From JAVBTT01 sp031556035 (lineage in GTDB: Bacteria > Bacillota > Clostridia > Oscillospirales > UBA929): a stretch of DNA of 64,000 nt. How positions within the stretch are numbered: position 1 is the first letter of the stretch; every line of letters starts with the position of its first letter. Below the pieces are notes generated by a model that saw only the letters and a program-made list of their open reading frames with translations, did no database searches and was not told the origin of the DNA. Position numbers and translations under genes: made by a program. The stretch is taken from positions 17,674 to 81,673 of the forward strand of contig JAVBTT010000011.1 in assembly GCA_031556035.1 (NCBI GenBank). The letters are read 5' to 3'. Of this stretch, positions 51,561 to 60,197 are shown piece after piece.

Positions 51561-52876
51561 CGCCGGGCCGGAATGTCCCACTGATATCGGCCCTGCGCGA
51601 TTACGCATCCCGGGATACGGCGCGTTTCCACATGCCAGGGCATAAGGGCCGTATGCCGCCGCCCTTTTCCGAGCTGGCGCGGCTTGATTTCACCGAGCTG
51701 GACGGCACGGGAAATCTCTACACCGAGGAGGACGGCGCCATAAGGCGCTCCGAGGCGCTTACCGCAAGCCTGTACGGCGCGCGCGGCTGCATGTACCTGA
51801 CCGGCGGGGCCACGCAGGGCGTGCTCGCGATGCTGGCGGCTGTCACAAGTCCGGGAGACAGGGTGCTGCTGGATCGCTGCTGCCACAGGAGCGTGTTAAA
51901 CGCCGCCGCGCTGCTTGACCTGCGTCCCGTCTATCTTCAGCGCCCCATTGTGGAGCCGTTCGGAATATCCGACGGCCTGCGCCCGGAAGATATCCCCGAC
52001 GCCAAATGCCTGCTTGTGACCTCACCGACCTACTATGGGGTGACAAGCGAGCTGAGGCGGCTGCGAGGGCTGTGTGAGGAGAAGGGCATGCCGCTGCTGG
52101 TCGACGGTGCGCACGGCGCGCATCTGAGATTTTTATCCGGGGACGCGTTTGTTCCAGATATCGCGGTTCACTCCGCGCACAAGACCCTGAACGCCCTCGG
52201 GCAGACGGCCTTTCTGCTTTACGGCCCTGGTGTTGACGCCGACCGTCTGCGCGGCTTTACCGCCGTGTTTGGCACCTCGTCCCCGTCCTATCCGCTGCTT
52301 TGCTCGCTGGACGCCTCCAGGGCTGAGCTTGAGCAGTCCGGGCGCGAGCGTTGGGAGAAAACCGCGGATTTTGCGGCACGGCTGCGGAAAAAACATTCCC
52401 GGCTGCTGTCGGAAAGGCATCTCTCCTCCGGCTCGCTGGACCCCGCCCGGCTGTGCCTCTTCTCTCCAAACGGGTACGACACCGCTTTGCGCTTTGAGCG
52501 TGAGTTTGGGGTTGTCTGCGAAATGGCGGACGCCGGAAACGTGGTGTTCATACTGACCCCGTCGGACTCCGCCGAGTCACTCTCTAGGCTTGACAGCGCC
52601 CTCACCATAGTGCCGGACATTGCCGTCACGGCGGGCGGCGTTCCGCCCTCCCCGCTTCCGCAGGCCGTCATGACCCCCCGCGAGGCGATGTTCGCCCGCA
52701 GGGGGTATGTCCCTCTCAGGGAGGCGGGAGGCAGGATAGCGGCCCAGCCGGCGGCGCCCTATCCGCCGGGAGTGCCGCTTGTATGTCCCGGGGAAAGGTT
52801 TGACAAAAACCATCTCGAAATTCTCAGGGAATTGTGGTATACTGATGATGAACCGGTAAGTGTTGTATTGGAGTAA
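51557..52876 (+). CDS. Orn/Lys/Arg decarboxylase-family protein (YaaO-like)
   Basis: A fold-type I PLP enzyme of 439 residues. Visible are the opening RFHMPGHKGR, LYGARGCMYLTGGATQG, the aspartate that contacts PLP in LLVDGAHGAH, and the PLP lysine in HSAHKTLNALGQ. It resembles Bacillus YaaO, which sits in the same neighbourhood (before yaaQ, holB and yaaT). Lysine or arginine decarboxylation is the usual activity. It overlaps the racemase gene by 4 bp, so the two may act on related amino acids. Confidence 0.87.
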   Translation: MTPGRNVPLISALRDYASRDTARFHMPGHKGRMPPPFSELARLDFTELDGTGNLYTEEDGAIRRSEALTASLYGARGCMYLTGGATQGVLAMLAAVTSPGDRVLLDRCCHRSVLNAAALLDLRPVYLQRPIVEPFGISDGLRPEDIPDAKCLLVTSPTYYGVTSELRRLRGLCEEKGMPLLVDGAHGAHLRFLSGDAFVPDIAVHSAHKTLNALGQTAFLLYGPGVDADRLRGFTAVFGTSSPSYPLLCSLDASRAELEQSGRERWEKTADFAARLRKKHSRLLSERHLSSGSLDPARLCLFSPNGYDTALRFEREFGVVCEMADAGNVVFILTPSDSAESLSRLDSALTIVPDIAVTAGGVPPSPLPQAVMTPREAMFARRGYVPLREAGGRIAAQPAAPYPPGVPLVCPGERFDKNHLEILRELWYTDDEPVSVVLE

Positions 52877-52914
52877 CTCTTTTGTTCCGTAATAGCAAAC
52901 GGGAGGGTATGTTT

Positions 52915-53238
52915 ATGAAGCTTATTCTCGCGATCATAAGCCATGACGACGCGCACAGCGTCATCCAGCATCTTACGCAGGGGGGCTACGCCGTCACCAA
53001 GCTCGCCACCACAGGCGGCTTTCTCCAGGTGGGCAACGTGACCATACTCATTGGCGTAAACGACGACAAGGTCCAGAGCGCGCTGGACATAATCGGAAAA
53101 TACTCTAACTCGCGCCAGCAGGTTATCCCCACCACCAGCGAGATGGGTCTCGGTTTCTACTCGGCCATGCCCGTCGAGGTGACCGTGGGGGGAGCCACAG
53201 TCTTTGTCCTGAGCGTTGACCAGTTCCAGAAGTTCTGA
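52915..53238 (+). CDS. darA: Cyclic-di-AMP receptor, PII-like (DarA/YaaQ)
   Basis: The start at 52915 is chosen for its distance of eight bases from GGGAGG. The 107-residue protein has the PII-like pattern of DarA: MKLILAIISHDDAHSVIQHL, KLATTGGFLQVGNVTILIGV and a closing TVGGATVFVLSVDQFQKF. DarA trimers bind c-di-AMP; the downstream target is not established. The 3' end overlaps the holB start by 23 bp. Confidence 0.93.
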   Translation: MKLILAIISHDDAHSVIQHLTQGGYAVTKLATTGGFLQVGNVTILIGVNDDKVQSALDIIGKYSNSRQQVIPTTSEMGLGFYSAMPVEVTVGGATVFVLSVDQFQKF

Positions 53239-53983
53239 CGGCTTTCACGCGCTGATTGTCGAGGGCGAGCTGCGGGACGGCGGGCAAGAGGCCGTCCTGC
53301 GGCTCGCTGCGGCGCGGCTTTGCCTGTCCCCGCAAGGCGCCTCGGCCTGCCTGTCCTGCCCGCAATGCCGCAAGGTTATGGAGGGCGTCCATCCGGATGT
53401 GAGCGTGCTGGATATTGGATACGGCAAGGAGATCACTGTCGACAGGATCAGGGCCATGCGCTCCGACGCGTTCATACGGCCCTTCGAGGCCGAGCGCAAG
53501 ATATATGTCGTCTTTCGCTCGGAAAACCTGAACGTATACGCGCAGAACGCCCTGCTCAAGCTGCTCGAGGAGCCGCCTCCCTACGCGGTCTTTCTGCTCC
53601 AGGCCTCAAGCGCGTCTTCCCTGCTGCCCACCGTGCGCTCGCGCTGCGTCACGCTCAGGCTTGCGGACAGCGAGCCGGTTGTGATGAGCCCGGAGGCTGA
53701 CGAGCGCGGAGAAGCGCTTTACACGGCTTTTCTCAAAAGGGATGAGCTGGCGCTGGCAAGGCTGCTCTGGCCGTGGGACAAGCTGCCGCGAGCCGAGCTG
53801 TCCGCGGCGCTTCAGGCGTTTTGCGCGACGCTCAGAGAGCGGCTGGGGCGGGATATCTCGCCTGAAGAGACCGCCGCCGCAATTGAAAACACAATAAAGA
53901 TCATAAAGGCTCTGGACGGCAACGCGGCGGTCGGAATTTGCTGCGCTGCGCTATGCGCTAGGCTCTCCGCGATGTGGACTTAG
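53216..53983 (+). CDS. holB: DNA polymerase III delta' subunit
   Basis: A clamp-loader subunit of 255 residues, starting at TTG 53216 inside darA; it is shorter than most homologues (about 320). The zinc cysteines (CLSCPQCRKVMEGVHPDV) and the conserved ENLNVYAQNALLKLLEEPPP and LPTVRSRC segments are clear. The Walker A lysine motif is absent, as expected of delta'. It lies in the darA-holB-ricT order typical of Firmicutes. The region after it (53984-54150) holds a repeat element. Confidence 0.88.
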   Translation: MTSSRSSDGFHALIVEGELRDGGQEAVLRLAAARLCLSPQGASACLSCPQCRKVMEGVHPDVSVLDIGYGKEITVDRIRAMRSDAFIRPFEAERKIYVVFRSENLNVYAQNALLKLLEEPPPYAVFLLQASSASSLLPTVRSRCVTLRLADSEPVVMSPEADERGEALYTAFLKRDELALARLLWPWDKLPRAELSAALQAFCATLRERLGRDISPEETAAAIENTIKIIKALDGNAAVGICCAALCARLSAMWT

Positions 53984-54027
53984 GATAGTATGCCTCCGGC
54001 GCTTGTAGGGCGGGAAATATACAATTT

Positions 54028-54126
54028 GTCCCACGATTACACCTTGCGCTGTCCGGCTCCTTATAACGCTTTGCCTGCTGCGCGTTTTCCCCGACTAGCG
54101 CACAAGGTTTAATTGGTACCTCAATA
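54028..54126. repeat. Inverted-repeat element, copy B2
   Basis: The left arm (GTCCCACGATTACACCTTGCG, 54028-54048, written here as 20 bases from TCCCACGATTACACCTTGCG) and the right arm (54098-54126, with CAAGGTTTAATTGGTACCTC) are inverted copies around AAGGTTTAAT. The roughly 100-bp unit fills the holB/ricT gap. The left arm recurs at 56423, the right arm at 3928 and 58089. Confidence 0.65.
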
Positions 54127-54150
54127 TAATAACGTTAGGACGGCGAATAA

Positions 54151-55026
54151 ATGACTACAGTTGTTGGAGTGCGCTTCAAAAAAGTCGGTAAAATGTATTA
54201 CTTCGATCCAGGAGAATTTCAGTTAAAAAAGAACACTCCTGTCATTGTCGAGACTCAGCGCGGAGTGGAATACGGGGAGTGCGTCATGGAACCGCGCGAG
54301 GTTGATGACGAAAAAATCGTGCCCCCCCTCCGCAAGGTGGTGCGCATAGCCACCGAGCAGGACCTTGAAATTCTCCGGCAAAATTCCGAAAAAGAACGTA
54401 AAGCGATGGAAATCTGCGTAAAAAAAATCGACGAGCACAAGCTTGACATGAAATTTATAGATGTCGAGTACACGTTTGACGGCAGCAAGGTCATCTTTTA
54501 CTTCACGGCGGATGGCCGCGTGGATTTTCGCGACCTGGTCAAGGATCTGGCCTCAGTGTTTCGCACGCGTATTGAGCTGCGGCAGATAGGGGTGCGTGAT
54601 GAGGCCAAGATGCTCGGAGGGCTCGGCATCTGCGGCAAGCCCTTCTGCTGCTCAACCTTCCTGGACGAGTTTCAGCCGGTCTCCATAAAAATGGCCAAGG
54701 AGCAGAGCCTCTCCCTTAACCCTACCAAGATCTCCGGCACCTGCGGCCGCCTGATGTGCTGCCTGAAGTACGAGCAGGAGGCCTATGAGCAGCTTATAAA
54801 GACCACCCCAAGGGTGGACAGCGTGGTCAAGACACCGGACGGTGAAGGAACCGTCGTCGACGTCGCCCTGCTCCGGGGAAACCTCAAGGTCAGGCTGAAC
54901 AGCGCACCCGACGCGCCTCTCGGAGTCTACCACAAGCTTGACTGCAAGCTTGTGAAGCCCGCGCGTCCTGCCAACGGCAAACGCGGGGAAAATGGCGACG
55001 CCTCCGCCCCCGAAGTGGACGACTGA
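54151..55026 (+). CDS. ricT: RicT/YaaT, PSP1-domain protein
   Basis: The 291-residue protein is built on the PSP1 domain, with GVRFKKVGKMYYFDPG at the start and the cysteine-rich core GGLGICGKPFCCSTFL and GTCGRLMCCLKYEQ that holds an iron-sulfur cluster in RicT. In Bacillus it works with RicA and RicF in RNase Y-dependent mRNA processing and affects sporulation and biofilm formation. The ricA and ricF genes are not in this window. Its TGA overlaps the tatD ATG. Confidence 0.94.
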   Translation: MTTVVGVRFKKVGKMYYFDPGEFQLKKNTPVIVETQRGVEYGECVMEPREVDDEKIVPPLRKVVRIATEQDLEILRQNSEKERKAMEICVKKIDEHKLDMKFIDVEYTFDGSKVIFYFTADGRVDFRDLVKDLASVFRTRIELRQIGVRDEAKMLGGLGICGKPFCCSTFLDEFQPVSIKMAKEQSLSLNPTKISGTCGRLMCCLKYEQEAYEQLIKTTPRVDSVVKTPDGEGTVVDVALLRGNLKVRLNSAPDAPLGVYHKLDCKLVKPARPANGKRGENGDASAPEVDD

Positions 55027-55805
55027 TGTATTTCGACACTCACGCCCACTATGACGACGAACGCTTTGACGCCGACAGGGACGAGATGCTGGCCTCTCTG
55101 CCGGCAAAAGGTGTAAGGCTTGTCGTGAATCCCGGCTGCGGCCTCGAATCCTCCAGGCTGGCGCTGTCATACGCGGAGCGCTTTGGGCATATGTACGCCG
55201 CGGTCGGTGCGCACCCTCACGAGGCGGCCGAAGTAACGCCCGAGTGGCTGGACTTTTTCGCCGCGTCTCACGAAAAGCGCGTCGCGATAGGCGAGATAGG
55301 CCTCGACTACCACTACGACTTCTCCCCCAGGGAGATTCAGAGGTCGGTGTTTAAAGCCCAGATGGAGATAGCCCGCGCCCTGAATCTGCCTGTGATTGTT
55401 CACGACCGCGAGGCCCATGAGGATTGCTTGAATATCGTCAGGCAGTTCCCGGGAGTCAGGGGAGTTTATCACTGCTACTCGGGAAGCCTTGAGCAGGCCA
55501 AAATACTTGTCTCCCTCGGCTGGAGCATAAGCTTCACCGGCAGCGTAACCTTTAAAAACGCGAAAAAAGCCGCCGAGACGGCGGCCTGGCTTCCTGCTGA
55601 CAGGCTTATGATAGAGACAGACAGCCCGTATATGACGCCGGAGCCCCACAGGGGCAAGCGCTGCGACTCGACTTATCTGCCGTATGTCGCGCAAAAGCTC
55701 GGCGAGCTGAGAGGCGTTTCCTCTGATGAGATAGAGGAGCTGACATGGAATAACGGCAGGGCGTTCTTCGGCATAAACATCAACTCAAAGGAGTCAGACA
55801 GATGA
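55026..55805 (+). CDS. tatD: TatD-family metal-dependent DNase
   Basis: The 259-residue TIM-barrel hydrolase keeps its metal ligands: FDTHAHYDD, AIGEIGLDYHYD, VIVHDREAHED, YHCYSG and IETDSPYMTP. TatD proteins are 3'-5' exonucleases active on DNA and RNA ends. It is coupled to ricT (1-bp overlap) and to the following radical SAM gene (4-bp overlap). Confidence 0.94.
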   Translation: MYFDTHAHYDDERFDADRDEMLASLPAKGVRLVVNPGCGLESSRLALSYAERFGHMYAAVGAHPHEAAEVTPEWLDFFAASHEKRVAIGEIGLDYHYDFSPREIQRSVFKAQMEIARALNLPVIVHDREAHEDCLNIVRQFPGVRGVYHCYSGSLEQAKILVSLGWSISFTGSVTFKNAKKAAETAAWLPADRLMIETDSPYMTPEPHRGKRCDSTYLPYVAQKLGELRGVSSDEIEELTWNNGRAFFGININSKESDR

Positions 55806-56398
55806 CCATTACCTATCAGGTGGCCGACGGGCTTTATATAAACATGACAAACCGCTGCAGCAACAGCTGTGAGTTCTGTGTGCGCGACCAGCAGGACGCG
55901 GTGGGCGACACCGACAGCCTTTGGCTTGAGCGCGAGCCGACGCGTGAGGAGATGTGGGAGAACATTCGGAGCAGGGGCGACCTGTCCGTATACTCCGAGA
56001 TAGTTTTCTGCGGCTACGGTGAACCCACCGAGCGCCTTGACGACATGCTCTGGCTGTGCGGAAAGCTGAAAGCCGCCGGCGCCCCCCCAATACGCGTCAA
56101 CACAAACGGGCACGCCAGTCTGATCGCCGGACGGGATGTGACGCCGGAGCTCGAGGGCCTGGTCGACACCCTGTCTGTATCCCTGAACACACCTGACTCC
56201 GACGAGTACATGCGGTTGTGCCGCCCTGTGTTTGGCTGCAAGACATACGGCGCTCTGCTGGATTTCGCCGCCAGGGCAAAGGAGCATGTACCAAACGTAG
56301 TCCTCTCGGCAGTCGAAGGCACGACCGACATCGAGGCCTGCCGCAGGGTCGCGGAGTCAGTCGGTATTCCGCTCAGGGTGAGGAGCAGGATACAGTAG
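55802..56398 (+). CDS. TatD-linked radical SAM protein
   Basis: A compact 198-residue radical SAM protein with the cluster motif NRCSNSCEFC near residue 20 and the SAM-binding GYGEPTERLDD. The family is defined by its pairing with tatD, and here the two overlap (ATGA). It lacks an extra C-terminal domain, so the substrate is presumably held by a partner. The reaction is unknown; coupling suggests a joint role with the nuclease. Confidence 0.9.
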   Translation: MTITYQVADGLYINMTNRCSNSCEFCVRDQQDAVGDTDSLWLEREPTREEMWENIRSRGDLSVYSEIVFCGYGEPTERLDDMLWLCGKLKAAGAPPIRVNTNGHASLIAGRDVTPELEGLVDTLSVSLNTPDSDEYMRLCRPVFGCKTYGALLDFAARAKEHVPNVVLSAVEGTTDIEACRRVAESVGIPLRVRSRIQ

Positions 56399-56422
56399 AA
56401 ACGCTCCATATCCCATGTTGTT

Positions 56423-56444
56423 GATCCCACGATTAAACCTTGCG
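56423..56444 (-). repeat. Repeat arm, copy B3
   Basis: The sequence TCCCACGATTAAACCTTGCG matches the left arm of copy B2 at 18-19 of 20 positions. No clear partner arm is seen before the next gene. Confidence 0.55.
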
Positions 56445-56514
56445 TTCAGGTTTTGTCGCCGCCCGCCGCAGGCATAGCACCGAGCAGCTGCCAACTATGG
56501 AGGGAGCATGGCAT

Positions 56515-58020
56515 GTGACGAACTTATCACTGGGGTTAATTCTTCTGATATTTACATGCATTGGCTTCCCCGTGCTGCTGTTCAGCATAATCCGCAAAGA
56601 CGAGAGCGACGCCTCAGTTTTTTACATGCTCATGTGCGCAAGCAACGCGCTGTGGGCAGTTTTCAATGCGCTTTTTTATTTGCTGCCCGACGAGCGGACA
56701 GCGCTGCTTTTTTATGAGCTGAGATTTGTGTTTGTGTGCTATTCCAGCATATTCACATATCTGTTCGCGCTGAAAAGCCTGAGGCATGTTTCTCTGAAAA
56801 ACAGCTCGCTTTTTGTTATAAATATCTTCCCTCTCGCCACAATGGCGCTTGTTCTCACCAATAAATATCACGGGCTGATGAGAACCGGGCTGAGTGTCGT
56901 CCTCGTGAACGGTGTACGCACGATCAGGAACTCTAACGGAATATGGTTCTGGGTGCATTGCTCCATATGCTACGCTTGCCTCATGATGGCTGCGGTGTTG
57001 ATGATACGGCAGTTTTTAAGGTTGCCGAGAAATTACAGGCTGCCTGTCACGGTAATGTTCTCCGGCATCTGCATGACCATGCTCACCACATTGCTGTCGG
57101 TGCTTGATTTTTTGCCGTACTCGTTTGATGTTGCCCCAATCGTTGTACAGATATCCCAGATCATATTCTTTTACGCATTGTACAACACCCACTCGCTTGA
57201 CATGCTGTTCACGTCGAGGGATACAATATTCGAAAAGGCCGGTTACGCGATATTTATTCTGAATAACGACGGCGGTATAATGGACTACAACCTAAAGGCG
57301 GCCAAAATCGGCAAAGAAACCGGAATTATCAATCTGTACGGAACCGTCTTCGCCACTCTTCTTGAGAATTGGATGAACGCCTATTCCGGAAGGGCTTTTG
57401 AAGAGGACCCATCCATCTTCACGGTACACCGCGACAATGCCGACGCCCACTACCAGCTATCATCCACCGCGATATCCAACAACCGCGGGAAGGAGATAGG
57501 CTCATACGTTGAGATCACGAACATTACGCCGATCATGTCGTTTGTCCACCGGCTCCAGGACTTCGCATATTACGACCAGCTCACAGGACTGTACAACCGG
57601 CATTCCTTCACCTTGAAACTTCCCGAATTCGGCGAGGCCTCCAGCCTTCCGCTTGGAGTAGTGGTCGGCGATGTGAACAGACTCAAACAGGTAAACGACA
57701 CTTTTGGCCACGCCGTTGGCGACGAGCTGCTCAAGACCATAACCGGGCTGTTAGTCGATTCCTCCCCGTCACGCGCCTCGTGGTTCCGCACCGGCGGAGA
57801 CGAGTTTATTGGCCTTGTTCCCAATACGAGCGCGGATGAAATGGAATCCCTGCTGCATAAAGTCTGGGCGGGATGCGAGGAACTGAAAGACCCCCGCTTT
57901 CTCAGTTCTGAAATCGCGTTGGCCTACAGAATAAAAAGCAGTGAGGAGCAGGATATCTCAGCTCTCATGAATGAGGCTGACCGCTTGATGTATGAGAACA
58001 AGTACAATCGCCGGAAATGA
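56515..58020 (+). CDS. Membrane-bound diguanylate cyclase (7TM-GGDEF)
   Basis: GTG at 56515 follows GGAGGG by ten bases and gives 502 residues. Seven or eight membrane helices fill residues 1-230, in the manner of the histidine-kinase 7TM sensor domain. A PAS-like segment (about 240-350) precedes the GGDEF domain (DQLTGLYNRHSFTLKL, GDVNRLKQVNDTFGHAVGD, and the intact signature RTGGDEF). An active c-di-GMP synthase is expected. No EAL or HD-GYP phosphodiesterase is in the window. Confidence 0.9.
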   Translation: MTNLSLGLILLIFTCIGFPVLLFSIIRKDESDASVFYMLMCASNALWAVFNALFYLLPDERTALLFYELRFVFVCYSSIFTYLFALKSLRHVSLKNSSLFVINIFPLATMALVLTNKYHGLMRTGLSVVLVNGVRTIRNSNGIWFWVHCSICYACLMMAAVLMIRQFLRLPRNYRLPVTVMFSGICMTMLTTLLSVLDFLPYSFDVAPIVVQISQIIFFYALYNTHSLDMLFTSRDTIFEKAGYAIFILNNDGGIMDYNLKAAKIGKETGIINLYGTVFATLLENWMNAYSGRAFEEDPSIFTVHRDNADAHYQLSSTAISNNRGKEIGSYVEITNITPIMSFVHRLQDFAYYDQLTGLYNRHSFTLKLPEFGEASSLPLGVVVGDVNRLKQVNDTFGHAVGDELLKTITGLLVDSSPSRASWFRTGGDEFIGLVPNTSADEMESLLHKVWAGCEELKDPRFLSSEIALAYRIKSSEEQDISALMNEADRLMYENKYNRRK

Positions 58021-58052
58021 AGCCGGGAACATGTTGCTCGCACTGACATTTG

Positions 58053-58157
58053 CTCTTTAACATGAGTATGATACTCCCCGCCACAGGCGGCAAGGTTTAA
58101 CTTGTACATCAATACAAAGAGGCATGGCGGGGAGCTCCCCGCCATGCCTCTTTGTAT
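58053..58157. repeat. Composite repeat: A-type arm, B-type arm (B4) and a perfect 46-bp palindrome
   Basis: Three parts are adjacent: CTCTTTAACATGAGTATGAT (A3-like arm, 58053), CAAGGTTTAACTTGTACATC (B arm, 58089-58114) and a perfect palindrome with 23-bp arms (58112-58157) centred on GGAGCTCC. The palindrome sits 6 bp after the rubredoxin stop and between convergent genes, so it probably also terminates transcription. Confidence 0.7.
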
Positions 58158-58163
58158 GAAGTA

Positions 58164-58322
58164 TTACGCCGGGGCGAACATATCCTTGCCAACGCCGCAC
58201 ATCGGGCAGACAAAATCGTCTCCGATTTCCTCCCAGGGGGTACCGGGCTCTATGCCCGCATCCGGGTATCCCTCGTCCTCGTCGTATACCCACCCGCAGG
58301 CCCCGCACTGATACTTTGCCAT
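58164..58322 (-). CDS. Rubredoxin
   Basis: This 52-residue one-iron electron carrier has both cysteine knuckles (QCGACGWVYDEDEG and VCPMCGVGKDMF) and the conserved PGTPWEEIGDDF loop. A GGAGG site precedes the ATG. It is probably used in oxygen or peroxide defence or general electron transfer in an anaerobe. It is expressed alone, with a strong palindrome just downstream. Confidence 0.96.
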   Translation of the reverse strand: MAKYQCGACGWVYDEDEGYPDAGIEPGTPWEEIGDDFVCPMCGVGKDMFAPA

Positions 58323-58376
58323 ATTGTATCCTCCTCTATATTTACATTTGCGAATTATTTAAGATACACAAAACGC

Positions 58377-59396
58377 TCAGCCGCGTCCGCTCAATCCGCG
58401 CTGCTGCCATCGCCAGCTGTCCTCGCACATGCGCTGAAGATCCAGCTTCGCCTCCCAGCGAAGCTGCTCCCTGGCCTTGGACGGGTCGGCGTAAACCTCC
58501 GCCACGTCTCCGGTGCGCCTTGGCGTGACCTCGCAGACGATCTTTTTGCCGCTGGTCTTTTCCATGGCGGCAACCATTTCATACACGCTGTAGCCTATCC
58601 CGGTGCCCAGATTGAACACATGGCAGCCCGCGTTGGCTTCGGCGAACTCCAGAGCGTTTACATGCCCCTGGGCCAGATCGCAGACATGGATGTAATCACG
58701 CACCCCTGTGCCGTCCCTGGTCGGGTAATCGTCGCCGAACACGGTTATGCTTTTCCACTCGCCTGACGCAGCCCTGAGCAGTCTGGGCATAAGGTTGTTG
58801 GGGATACCGTTCGGATCCTCCCCGATCAGACCGCTCTCATGAGCCCCAACAGGGTTGAAGTATCGCAGAAGACAGACGCTCATCTCCCTGTCAGGTGCGC
58901 AGGAGTCGGTCAAAACCTGCTCCACCATCGCCTTTGAGCGTCCATAGGGGTTGGTCAGTCCGTTCATATCCACGGGCGAGTTTTCGCTTAGAGGCAGACT
59001 TTTCGGATTTCCATACACCGTCGCGGACGACGAGAACACAATTTTCTTAACCCCCGCTTTTTTCATTGCCAGCAGCAGCTTAACACTCCCGCCCACGTTG
59101 TTGTCGTAGTACTCGGCAGGCTTCTCCACCGATTCTCCGACCGCCTTCAATCCCGCGAAGTGTATGACCGCGTCTATCCTATGCTTTGAGAAAACGGCGT
59201 CCAGGCCGGCCTCATCGCGTATGTCGCACTCGTAAAACGGAAATTCCCGTCCTCCGAGCTCAGTTATTCTGGAGGTTATCTCACGCTTGCTGTTGGAGAG
59301 ATTGTCTATAACCACAATATCCATGCCCGCTTTTAAAAGCGAAATGCAGGTATGGCTTCCAATATAGCCGGTACCCCCGGTTACCAAAACCGTCAT
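58377..59396 (-). CDS. galE: UDP-glucose 4-epimerase
   Basis: This short-chain dehydrogenase interconverts UDP-glucose and UDP-galactose with bound NAD+. Start ATG at 59396 places the NAD motif at the N-terminus (VLVTGGTGYIGSHTC); a longer in-frame extension is Arg/Lys-rich and not family-like. The catalytic tyrosine and lysine are in NPYGRSK, and VFSSSATVYGNP is typical. At 339 residues the length is normal. It supplies galactose units for surface polysaccharide. Confidence 0.95.
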   Translation of the reverse strand: MTVLVTGGTGYIGSHTCISLLKAGMDIVVIDNLSNSKREITSRITELGGREFPFYECDIRDEAGLDAVFSKHRIDAVIHFAGLKAVGESVEKPAEYYDNNVGGSVKLLLAMKKAGVKKIVFSSSATVYGNPKSLPLSENSPVDMNGLTNPYGRSKAMVEQVLTDSCAPDREMSVCLLRYFNPVGAHESGLIGEDPNGIPNNLMPRLLRAASGEWKSITVFGDDYPTRDGTGVRDYIHVCDLAQGHVNALEFAEANAGCHVFNLGTGIGYSVYEMVAAMEKTSGKKIVCEVTPRRTGDVAEVYADPSKAREQLRWEAKLDLQRMCEDSWRWQQRGLSGRG

Positions 59397-59702
59397 ATTC
59401 CCATCCTTTCTCCGGCGGCGCTTTTTCGATTCCCGCCTGCCGCCCGCCGCCGGCGACGCGGCAGAAAGCTTTTTTCCTGCGTACCTTGACAAACGCGCTA
59501 AATCGCGTAACATAAGTCTAGCATACTCAAATTATAATGTAAAGTCGCATTTCGTAAACTTTAGCCCTCCGGCGCAATAGCATGATCCAACCGATTGGAC
59601 CACAGCTCATTTTCCTATTATATGCGTCATCCCGCTTAGGTGTCCGCCGTATCCGTCATTGTTAGAAATACCTGAGAATTTTAATGCGAGGGTTGATCAA
59701 TT

Positions 59703-60032
59703 GTGAACTCTGAAAACTGGAGCGGCAAGGCGTTCGCTTTTTTTAGCAACAAAAGATGCGAGGCTTTCCCATGCCACGAAGTGAACAACGCGGAAGATTT
59801 CAACTGTCTTTTTTGCTACTGTCCGCTTTACGCGCTTGACGACAAATGCGGGGGATACTTTTCCTATTTGGACAACGGCACAAAGGATTGCAGCCAATGC
59901 GCTATGCCGCACAAAAAAGAAAACTACGGCCTGATAACCCGGCGGCTCGTTGATGTTTGCCGGATGATGCAAACGCGGAGAAAAACGGTACAAAGCCCCG
60001 GAGAAAACACCGCATCTCCAGAGGGGCATTGA
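59703..60032 (+). CDS. Cysteine-rich small domain protein
   Basis: A 109-residue protein starting at GTG. The core FSNKRCEAFPCHEVNNAEDF, NCLFCYCPLY and CGGYFSYLDNGTKDCSQC matches the Cys-rich small domain family (PF04071-like), a probable metal-binding unit found in anaerobes. The basic C-terminal tail is variable. The role is unknown. The 189 bp upstream contain nothing I can assign. Confidence 0.8.
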   Translation: MNSENWSGKAFAFFSNKRCEAFPCHEVNNAEDFNCLFCYCPLYALDDKCGGYFSYLDNGTKDCSQCAMPHKKENYGLITRRLVDVCRMMQTRRKTVQSPGENTASPEGH

Positions 60033-60113
60033 CATAAGCGCCACGGTTTTCAAAAAAGTGACCGCGCGTATGCGCCATACGGCTAAACATTTCACAAAAG
60101 TCAAGGTTGTCTG

Positions 60114-60141
60114 TTGCGTAAACCCAAACTTTGCGTATACT
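60114..60141 (+). promoter_or_regulatory. Possible promoter for the C39-like protein gene
   Basis: TTGCGT and TATACT are 16 bp apart, 56 bp upstream of the ATG. Confidence 0.5.
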
Positions 60142-60197
60142 ATGGATAATGCATAATCTTTGCGGAGCGAGATGATACACGAGAGGGGCGGACGCCA

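Noticed and set aside
59560..59640. A tRNA-like segment (hairpin TCCAACCGATTGGA between AGCATGA and CACAGCTC)
   Set aside because: No acceptor stem, T-arm GTTCRAATC or plausible anticodon arm can be placed around it.
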